Made by a program: the position numbers and the translations under genes. From the NCBI GenBank assembly GCA_018814965.1, contig JAHIYS010000059.1, positions 1 to 20,136 on the forward strand: 20,136 nt of DNA. The letters are read 5' to 3'. The notes under the pieces are model-generated. The model searched no databases and was not told the origin of the DNA. It saw only the letters and a list, made by a program, of their open reading frames with translations. This document shows, in pieces, positions 7,639-13,751 of this stretch (position 1 is its first letter; every line of letters begins with the position of its first letter). Origin of the DNA: Gammaproteobacteria bacterium (lineage in GTDB: Bacteria > Pseudomonadota > Gammaproteobacteria > UBA9339).

Positions 7639-7807
7639 GTCAATTGTTTTATATCTGGCTCGTAAATTACGCTAATTTTGAGTGGGGGGCAAGCACCATG
7701 TGTTACTTGGTTTATCATAATGTGATATGTTGTACAAACTTTGCTAAAGGATCTGGCGCTAGTTGTTACCACGGTATTTTCAAGAATCGTTATCATGATA
7801 TTGTTGA

Positions 7808-7831
7808 CGCAGGCTAAAGCCTGCGCCTACC
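7808..7831 (-). repeat. REP palindrome, single, reverse
   Basis: CGCAGGCTAAAGCCTGCG then CCTACC, the reverse orientation of the REP. The 33 nt from 7799 to 7831 are identical to 8653-8685 at the 3' end of the RAYT gene, including 9 nt of RAYT coding sequence before the REP. Confidence 0.85.
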
Positions 7832-7834
7832 GGT

Positions 7835-8169
7835 GTTGTGTTTAGCGGTAGCCGCGAGCTTTAGCTTGCGTTATTAGATTGGAGTTATATATCCGCAGAC
7901 TAAAGCCTGCGCCTACCGGTGTTGTGTTTAGCGGTAGCCGCAAGCTTTAGCTTTCGTTATTAGATTGGAGTTATATATCCGCAGGCTAAAGCCTGCGCCT
8001 ACCATGTTGTGTTTAGCGGTAGCCGCGAGCTTTAGCTTGCGTTATTAGATTGGAGTTATATATCCGGAGGCTAAAGCCTGGGCCTGCCATGTTGTGTTTA
8101 GCGGTAGCCGCGAGCTTTAGTTTGCGTTATTAGATAGGAGTTATATATCCGCAGGCTAAAGTCTGCGTG
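7835..8169. repeat. Four tandem 85-bp REP pairs (BIME array)
   Basis: Units start at 7835, 7921, 8006 and 8091 (periods 86, 85 and 85; the last is cut short). Each unit holds a forward REP (GGTAGCCGCGAGCTTTAGCTTGCG-like, first at 7847), a constant linker TTATTAGATTGGAGTTATAT and a reverse REP (CCGCAGGCTAAAGCCTGCGCCTACC-like), then GTTGTGTTTAGC leading to the next. Sequence differences are few and scattered, so the amplification is fairly recent. This is the classical paired, oppositely oriented arrangement recognised by RAYT proteins. Confidence 0.9.
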
Positions 8170-8191
8170 AAATACAAATTACTTGATTAGT

Positions 8192-8671
8192 ATGATAATT
8201 GAAAAAAGACATAGATTAGATATGGTTTGTTATAAGGGAATGGTGCGAGCGAGTTTTACTCTTTGTATAAAAGACAGAAAACCTGTTTTCACTAGAGAGG
8301 ATATTGTGCAAAATTTTACTGGAATTTTTGAAAAATGTATTAGGAAATATTCCTGTTTTAACTGGATTTACTTATTTATGCCAGATCATTTTCACTTTAT
8401 TTTGGAAGGAAAAAATTTAGATGCAAATTTATGGAAAGCCACAGTTTTATTCAAACAAAAAACAGGCTATTGGTTTTCGAAGAATACTCCGTGTATACAA
8501 TGGCAAAAAGATTTTTTTGATTACGTGCATAGAAAGGAATCTGATTTGAAGGAGCATGTTTCCTATATTCTAGACAATCCTGTTAGAAAAGAAATTGTAA
8601 AAAATCGGCAAGATTATTGTTATAAAGGTTCGGTAGATTTAGATTTGGATTGTATTGTTGACGCAGGCTAA
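8192..8671 (+). CDS. REP-associated tyrosine transposase (RAYT, Y1/IS200-like)
   Basis: This encodes 159 aa from ATG 8192. A TTG at 8183 would add three residues, and neither has a clear Shine-Dalgarno. The HUH motif is PDHFHFILEG with His66 and His68. The catalytic Tyr is most likely Tyr125 in EHVSYILDNPVRKEIV, preceded by the family's WQKDFFDYVHRKESDL segment (104-119). RAYTs are single-strand DNA endonucleases that cut and join at the GTAG foot of REP hairpins and are thought to have spread REPs. Here the gene is flanked on both sides by REP pairs and has no IS-type ends, matching the RAYT mode rather than an IS200 copy. All key residues are present, so it may be active. Its last residues and TAA stop are supplied by the adjoining REP. 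Confidence 0.9.
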   Translation: MIIEKRHRLDMVCYKGMVRASFTLCIKDRKPVFTREDIVQNFTGIFEKCIRKYSCFNWIYLFMPDHFHFILEGKNLDANLWKATVLFKQKTGYWFSKNTPCIQWQKDFFDYVHRKESDLKEHVSYILDNPVRKEIVKNRQDYCYKGSVDLDLDCIVDAG

Positions 8672-8770
8672 AGCCTGCGCCTACCATGTTGTGTTTAGCG
8701 GTAGCCGCGAGCTTTAGCTTGCGTTATTAGATTGGATTATATATCCGCAGGCTAAAGCCTGCGTCTACCA
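8662..8770. repeat. REP and REP pair downstream of the RAYT
   Basis: A reverse REP (8662-8685) overlaps the RAYT stop codon. One full unit of the 85-bp type follows from 8688 to about 8769, with the same linker minus one G (GATTGGATTATAT). Unit sequence and orientation match the array left of the gene. Confidence 0.88.
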
Positions 8771-8820
8771 GTGTTGATAGATATAGGATAAATTTATGTT
8801 TGTTGGGTCATACATTTGGA

Positions 8821-8844
8821 GGTAGCTGCAAGTTTTAGCTTGCG
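8821..8844 (+). repeat. REP palindrome, single, forward, diverged
   Basis: GGTAGCTGCAAGTTTTAGCTTGCG is a weaker copy of the forward REP, 22 nt from the 3' end of the cation-efflux gene, where its hairpin may help end or protect that transcript. Confidence 0.7.
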
Positions 8845-8865
8845 ATGCAATTACATAATTTTATG

Positions 8866-9750
8866 CTATTTACTATTGCAATCCACGCAAGGCACAGCTT
8901 GGTTTGGAGATTCAATCTGGATGGTAGAATGGGTTATACCAAAATTTTTCTGGATAATGGCACGAACATCATCAATTATTTGTGGCCAAGGGGTATTGTC
9001 GGTTGCTATGACATGTACCGTTAGTAATATTACTCCAGAAGTTAAGGTCCAGATGTGAAGGTCGTGGATGGTTTTTACGCCATTAATGGTTTTTATATCA
9101 CGACTAACCTCAGTAAAATCAATGTTAGAAGGAGTTCCTTCCATTAGCACCAACGATGATTTTCGAAGCAGATTTATGGTTGAGATTAAAATCAGAAGAC
9201 AAATAAAAATAGAGAGGATAGGGTCTATTAATGTCCAATTGGTAAAGTAAATTATTATACCGGAGATTAAAACTGCTACAGATCCTAAAAGATCCCCCAT
9301 TACATGTAATAAAGCTGCCTGGGTGTTTAAAGTTTTTTCCCCTTTATGTAGGATCCAAGCAGTTATTATATTAACAATTAAGCCAATAGTTGCGACTATC
9401 ATTACTGGTTTGCTTGCAATGACGGTTGGGGTATGGAGGCGATGTATGGCTTCTATTGTAATGCTAACTATTATTGCTAAAAGAAGCATGCTGCTTAGCC
9501 AGGATGCTAGAACTTCAACGCGCCCAAACCCATAGGTATGTTTAGGGGTTGTTGGGCGATGTTTTATCCATGAGGCAAATGCTGCCAGAGTCAATGCTAA
9601 AGCATCTGCTCCCATGTGGCCAGCGTCGCTAAGCAGGGTTAAGGATCCAGACCACAAACCAAAAAGTGCTTCGATCACTCCAAACAAGGCAATAAATACC
9701 GCTGCATAAAAAGCGGTATTTATTCTAGTTATATGATTGCCAGGTTCCAT
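8866..9750 (-). CDS. Cation diffusion facilitator, ZitB/CzcD-like metal efflux protein
   Basis: This encodes 294 aa. CDF transporters are six-TM inner-membrane antiporters exporting Zn(II) and related divalent ions for protons. The binding-site motifs are visible: SDAGHMGAD (41-49, Asp42/His45/Asp49 in TM2) and HVMGD (149-153, His149/Asp153 in TM5), a His/Asp set typical of zinc-transporting members. The cytoplasmic domain follows (VLMEGTPSNIDF to the end) with HDLHIWTLTSG, a conserved CDF segment. The His-rich loop between TM4 and TM5 seen in many CzcD proteins is minimal. The C-terminus carries CVDC, a possible extra metal ligand pair. The start lies 7 nt after the sohB stop, so the two are cotranscribed. 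Metal specificity is inferred, not proved. Confidence 0.9.
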   Translation of the reverse strand: MEPGNHITRINTAFYAAVFIALFGVIEALFGLWSGSLTLLSDAGHMGADALALTLAAFASWIKHRPTTPKHTYGFGRVEVLASWLSSMLLLAIIVSITIEAIHRLHTPTVIASKPVMIVATIGLIVNIITAWILHKGEKTLNTQAALLHVMGDLLGSVAVLISGIIIYFTNWTLIDPILSIFICLLILISTINLLRKSSLVLMEGTPSNIDFTEVSRDIKTINGVKTIHDLHIWTLTSGVILLTVHVIATDNTPWPQIIDDVRAIIQKNFGITHSTIQIESPNQAVPCVDCNSK

Positions 9751-9757
9751 AGTTTAG

Positions 9758-10762
9758 TTAGTACGATAATGCTTTTGATATGTTTTTTTGGATTGAAACC
9801 GCAAAACGTTCGCTCAAACTCTTTTTAATTGAATATTCAATTTTGAATAGATTTGCTTTTTCGCTTGCTTTTAAAAGATAGTCATCACTGGTCATAATAT
9901 CATCTATTAAGAGCATATCTTTAGCACGAGTTCCATACCATGTTTCCCCAGTTGCGATTGTATTCACGTCTACTATTGGTCGATTTATTACAATAAAATC
10001 TTTAAATAAACCGTGTGCTTCTTCGACTTCTTGTTGTAACTTGTTTCTGCCTTCTTTGGTATTCTCGCCAAATAGAGAAAGATTGCGTTTGTATTGTCCC
10101 GCCATTATTTGTTCGAAATCTATCTCATGTTTCTTTAGTAGGCGATGGAAATTTGGTAATTGGGCGATTACTCCAACTGACCCAATGATTGCAAATGGTG
10201 CGGCAATAATGGTATCAGCTACGCAAGCCATCATATAGCCACCGCTAGCCGCTACTTTATCAACCGATGCTATAAGCGGGATGTTACGATCGCGAATTCT
10301 TCTTAGTTGGGAAGCAGCTAGACCATAGCCATGGATGGTGCCCCCAGAGCTTTCAATTTTCACTAACACTTCATCTTTAGGTGTGGCAACAGTTAGAATT
10401 GCAGTTATTTCTTCACGGAGATTTTCTACTGCTGATGCTCTTATGTCTCCCTCAAATTCGAGGACAAAAGTTCTTAATTTTGTTTCATCTTGATTTTTAT
10501 TTTGTTTTTTTTGTAGAGATTTTTTTTGCTTTTCTTTTTTCTTGAGTTTCTTTAGTTCCTCTTTTTCTAAGGTTTCATGGTTTAGCATCTCTTTTATTTC
10601 TTGATATTTTTGATTTAGTCTAGTGACTTCAATTTTTTCTTTTGGTTTAAATCTGTTTTTGCTGGCAATGGCGACTACGCCTCCAAAGGCGGCTAGGATT
10701 GCTATTACTATAGTTAAGCTTTGTGCTAAAAATAATCCATAAGTGGAGAAGAAGCTTGTCAT
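9758..10762 (-). CDS. sohB: SohB-like S49 family membrane serine protease
   Basis: This encodes 334 aa, close to E. coli SohB. An N-terminal membrane segment (about 10-33) is followed by a Lys/Glu-rich helical stretch (about 38-92), then the S49 domain. The nucleophile lies in VAASGGYMMA (Ser173). The Lys of the Ser-Lys dyad is in MAGQYKR (Lys225), the place where SppA/SohB proteins have it. SSGGTIHGYGLAASQ (138-152) and IIGSVGVI (192-199) are further S49 signatures. S49 members degrade signal peptides or membrane-associated substrates, and the role of SohB itself is poorly known. GAGGG precedes the ATG at normal distance. It lies 25 nt downstream of bepA and 7 nt upstream of the cation-efflux gene. 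Confidence 0.92.
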   Translation of the reverse strand: MTSFFSTYGLFLAQSLTIVIAILAAFGGVVAIASKNRFKPKEKIEVTRLNQKYQEIKEMLNHETLEKEELKKLKKKEKQKKSLQKKQNKNQDETKLRTFVLEFEGDIRASAVENLREEITAILTVATPKDEVLVKIESSGGTIHGYGLAASQLRRIRDRNIPLIASVDKVAASGGYMMACVADTIIAAPFAIIGSVGVIAQLPNFHRLLKKHEIDFEQIMAGQYKRNLSLFGENTKEGRNKLQQEVEEAHGLFKDFIVINRPIVDVNTIATGETWYGTRAKDMLLIDDIMTSDDYLLKASEKANLFKIEYSIKKSLSERFAVSIQKNISKALSY

Positions 10763-10787
10763 AAAAAGTATCCCTCATATCGTAAAA

Positions 10788-12239
10788 TTATAAATTTTTT
10801 TCAATCTCTTTTAATTGTTCGATTCTAGCATTAATAATGGTTTTATCGGTAGTACTTAATTTAGGTGTTTTTAGTGCTTGTTGAAGCAAGATAGCAGCTT
10901 GCCGATTGTAGCCATAAATCTCATAGGCTTTAGCTTTGGCCTGATAGGCGCCGGTAATTTGACCATTTTTAGCATATGCTTGTGATAGAAGTAGATATAA
11001 ATCCGGGTCGTTTTGACGTTGTCTGATTTTTGACCCAATAAAGTCGTAGGCTTGTTGATAGAGTTTGGCATCAATTAAAGTTTGGGCGTATTGGATAATT
11101 AATGGGTAATAGTTTTTATGAGTGGTGAGTGCGGTATTTAATAATTTAATAGCACTACCTGTCTGTTTATTGGCTGCGGATAACTCAGCTGCCAACATTT
11201 GAAATAAAACCTCATGGGGGAATTCTTTTTGTAAATTGGTAATGATATTTATTGCCTCGGTAAGCTGTAGGTTTTCATATAATGCAAGAGCATAACCATA
11301 CCGTAATGCCATTTTATCTTTTTGCTCTGCGTTTTTTAATTTTGTTCTAAAAAAATTTATAGCATTTAGTGAATTATCAAAATTAAAAGCTTGGGTGCGA
11401 GCATGGATCAGAGAAAAGGTATTGGAAGTTGTTTGATTTTTGATGCTATTTGTTTGGTATTGTGCAATACGATTTTTAGCTTCTGCAATGCGGTCACTTG
11501 TTATTGGATGGGTAAGTAAAAATTGTGGCGTTTCATTTGGGTAATCGAAGCGATAACGCTGTAAGCGTTCGAAAACTTTTGGTATGGCGCGAGGGTCAAG
11601 GCCAGAAGCATACAAAATCTTCATTCCTATATTATCAGCTTCAATCTCATGTTTTCTGGTAAAATTAATCATATGTTGTGCCGAGCCGCCCATAGAGGCC
11701 ATGGCAGCCCCATTCGCAGCGCTGCTTAATGATTTGCTATTACTGCTTGCACCTAAGATTGCGGAGGCGATCATGCCAGCTGTCGCCATTATTTGTGCAT
11801 TTTTTCCATTTTCGATGGAGAGTTCAATATGATGTTGAGTTACATGTGCAATTTCATGAGCCATAACTGCTGCCAGTTCGCTTTCAGAGTTAACCGCAGC
11901 GATAGTTCCGCTGTTGATCCCTATGTTGGCATTAGGTCCAGCAAATGCATTTACCATCGGGTCTCTAACTACAAAAAAATGAAATTTTCTATTTTTATCG
12001 CGGGTATGAGATGCTAGTTTATTTCCTAGGGTCTCGATGTAATCATTAATTATTGGGTCGGTTAGAATTGGTACACTTAGGCGTACATTCTTCATGAACT
12101 CTGTTCCTAGCTGCTTTTCCATTTTGGATGTAAGGATGGTTTTGCTGTGTTCCCCCAGGTCTGGCAGATCATCTGCTCGTGCCAGTGAGGTTAGGGAAAA
12201 TAATACTAATAATGTTAGGGAATATTTTATTTGATTCAT
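10788..12239 (-). CDS. bepA: BepA-like periplasmic M48 metalloprotease/chaperone with TPRs
   Basis: This encodes 483 aa, matching BepA (YfgC). A signal peptide of residues 1-22 ends ARA. The zinc site is HEIAH (128-132) with the third ligand Glu200 in EIEADNIG. THP at 243-245 places His244 where E. coli BepA has the His that caps the active site. From about residue 290 the sequence consists of TPR-like helix pairs (for example YGYALALYENLQLTEAI, LYQQAYDFI, YLLLSQAYAKNGQI). BepA helps LptD mature and degrades stalled outer-membrane proteins at the BAM complex. As in E. coli, the gene is divergent from perM, which supports the assignment. AAGAAG before the ATG is a weak ribosome binding site. 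It is the first gene of a likely bepA-sohB-CDF operon. Confidence 0.94.
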   Translation of the reverse strand: MNQIKYSLTLLVLFSLTSLARADDLPDLGEHSKTILTSKMEKQLGTEFMKNVRLSVPILTDPIINDYIETLGNKLASHTRDKNRKFHFFVVRDPMVNAFAGPNANIGINSGTIAAVNSESELAAVMAHEIAHVTQHHIELSIENGKNAQIMATAGMIASAILGASSNSKSLSSAANGAAMASMGGSAQHMINFTRKHEIEADNIGMKILYASGLDPRAIPKVFERLQRYRFDYPNETPQFLLTHPITSDRIAEAKNRIAQYQTNSIKNQTTSNTFSLIHARTQAFNFDNSLNAINFFRTKLKNAEQKDKMALRYGYALALYENLQLTEAINIITNLQKEFPHEVLFQMLAAELSAANKQTGSAIKLLNTALTTHKNYYPLIIQYAQTLIDAKLYQQAYDFIGSKIRQRQNDPDLYLLLSQAYAKNGQITGAYQAKAKAYEIYGYNRQAAILLQQALKTPKLSTTDKTIINARIEQLKEIEKNL

Positions 12240-12292
12240 CTTCTTGATTAAAATACAATTTTATTTATGTGAGAATTCTGTGTAAGCTAGGA

Positions 12293-12298
12293 TATAAT
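12293..12298 (+). promoter_or_regulatory. -10 box for perM in the bepA-perM divergent region
   Basis: TATAAT is a perfect -10 lying 31 nt before the perM ATG. No good -35 is visible 16-18 nt upstream (TGAGAA at 12270-12275). The 89-nt divergent region must also hold the bepA promoter, which I could not place. Confidence 0.5.
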
Positions 12299-12328
12299 AA
12301 CAAATATAACAAATTAGGTGTATAGAGT

Positions 12329-13390
12329 ATGAGTAATATTTTATCGACTTGGTTCAAGCGCTATTTATCCCAGCCAGAAGCAATAGCCATATTGGTCATT
12401 TGCACAATGACCATAATTGTTTTTAAAACCATGGGACAAGTTTTGGTACCAATAATTGTTGGAGTGGTTCTTGCATATTTGCTTTTTGGGATAGTAAAAC
12501 AATTAGAGCGCTTACGTTGTCCACATCTATTGGCAGTAATTATAGCTTTTTCTTTGTTCATGAGTTTATTATGGTTAGCATTTTTTTGGTTGCTACCATT
12601 GCTTTGGAACGAAGCAGTAGAATTAGTTACTGACGTTCCTCAAATGTTAAATCATGGGCAGGAGTCGGTGTTGAAGTTACATGATATGTTTCCAGAGTTA
12701 ATCTCAGTTAGTCAGCTACAGCAAATAATGGTTCATGTTAATAACTATCTCGCCAATTTTGGTAAAGAGGTCGTTAAATTCTCTTTAGCCTCATTATTTG
12801 GTGTTGTTACCTTGGTTGTTTATTTGGTGTTAGTGCCGCTTTTAGTGTTTTTCTTTTTACGAGATGGGAAAGAGATCATAAAATGGCTTGTTGGTTTTCT
12901 GCCGAAGAAAAGACTGGTGCTAAAGGGTGTATGGGAAGAGATGCATGGAAAGATCCGTAGTTATATTCAGGGTAAAAGCATTGAAATTATCATTGTTTCT
13001 ATAGTTACCATTATTGCTTTTGGTTTCTTGGGGTTGCGTTACGCTATATTGTTAGGAGCATTGGTTGGTTTGTCGGTCGTAATTCCTTATATTGGTGTAA
13101 TAGTAGTTACTGTGCCTATTGTTGTGGTGGGAGCAGTTCAGTGGGGATGGTCTAGCCATTTCTTTTACTTGATGTTAATCTACTCCTTGATTAGTATTTT
13201 AGATGCTAATATCTTAGTGCCGATTTTGTTTTCGGGGATCATGAATTTACACCCTTTAGCAATTATTTTAGCAGTATTAATTTTTGGTAATTTATTTGGA
13301 TTTTGGGGGGTTTTCTTTGCCATACCTCTAATGACTTTGGTAAAAGTGGTTGTAAAATCTTGGCCTAAAGAGGAATATGCTGACTCTTAG
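12329..13390 (+). CDS. perM: PerM/AI-2E family transporter (UPF0118)
   Basis: This encodes 353 aa, the usual length, with seven or eight hydrophobic helices: paired segments near 18-60 and 70-90, then a soluble helical insert (about 95-145, EAVELVTDVPQMLNHGQ). A hydrophobic core follows with VLVPLLVFFFLRDG, IRSYIQGK and VIPYIGVIVVTVPIVVVG, and LDANILVPILFSGIMNLHPLAI near the end, all typical of the family. Members have been linked to export of AI-2 and to Na+/H+ exchange, but most, including E. coli PerM, have no proven substrate, so the AI-2 label should not be taken literally. AGGTG lies about 10 nt before the ATG. It stands next to bepA, as in enterobacteria. Confidence 0.9.
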   Translation: MSNILSTWFKRYLSQPEAIAILVICTMTIIVFKTMGQVLVPIIVGVVLAYLLFGIVKQLERLRCPHLLAVIIAFSLFMSLLWLAFFWLLPLLWNEAVELVTDVPQMLNHGQESVLKLHDMFPELISVSQLQQIMVHVNNYLANFGKEVVKFSLASLFGVVTLVVYLVLVPLLVFFFLRDGKEIIKWLVGFLPKKRLVLKGVWEEMHGKIRSYIQGKSIEIIIVSIVTIIAFGFLGLRYAILLGALVGLSVVIPYIGVIVVTVPIVVVGAVQWGWSSHFFYLMLIYSLISILDANILVPILFSGIMNLHPLAIILAVLIFGNLFGFWGVFFAIPLMTLVKVVVKSWPKEEYADS

Positions 13391-13456
13391 AAATAGATTG
13401 TAAGTGAATTTTTGTTTTGCTGAATAATAAAAATAAATAGTTTTACAGGTGATAAA

Positions 13457-13708
13457 ATGAATAGTTTAAAGTTGAGGGTTATGTTTGTTGCTATGGTGGT
13501 TTTATTGGTTGGATGTAATAAAATCGATAAGCTTGGTCAAAATGATGAATACCAAGGGAAAACCTTATCTCATGGGAGCTCTCTTGTTTTGCCGAAAGAT
13601 CTTAGTGATAGTTCTATGGAGAACTACTACCCGGTGCCTAGAGTGGGCGGGGTTAAGAGTACAGCTAATGTTTCAACTTTACCCCCAGGGATCCAATTGA
13701 AGAAGTAG
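13457..13708 (+). CDS. Small lipoprotein with BamC-like N-terminal region
   Basis: This encodes 83 aa. A signal peptide ends in the lipobox LLVGC, with Cys20 as the lipidated residue. Asn at the next position gives no clear inner-membrane retention signal, so outer-membrane sorting is likely. The mature 64 aa include SLVLPKDLSDSS then YYPVPRVGG. The pattern of a nonpolar-Pro 'LxLPxDL' followed by 'Y-P-V-P' resembles the extended N-terminal segment of BamC that binds BamD in the outer-membrane assembly complex. The globular helix-grip domains of BamC are absent. AGGTGA stands before ATG 13457, 66 nt after perM, so it may be cotranscribed with perM. The BamC link is an inference from motif shape. 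Confidence 0.7.
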   Translation: MNSLKLRVMFVAMVVLLVGCNKIDKLGQNDEYQGKTLSHGSSLVLPKDLSDSSMENYYPVPRVGGVKSTANVSTLPPGIQLKK

Positions 13709-13751
13709 TAATAATTATTGTTTTTAAGTTGTAGATGGCGCGTAAATCTAT

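Noticed and set aside
7566..7796. 76-codon open frame on the minus strand between suhB and the REP array
   Set aside because: Its C-terminal third is translated REP sequence, it has no ribosome binding site and no recognisable motif. The 170 nt between REPs at 7638 and 7808 are left as non-coding.
7835..8770. Regular 85-bp repeats as a CRISPR array
   Set aside because: Whole units repeat with no unique spacers, each contains two palindromes, and there are no cas genes; the RAYT explains them.
12329..13390. Calling this gene an autoinducer-2 exporter
   Set aside because: The family name is historical, and the divergent bepA neighbour points to PerM, whose substrate is not established.
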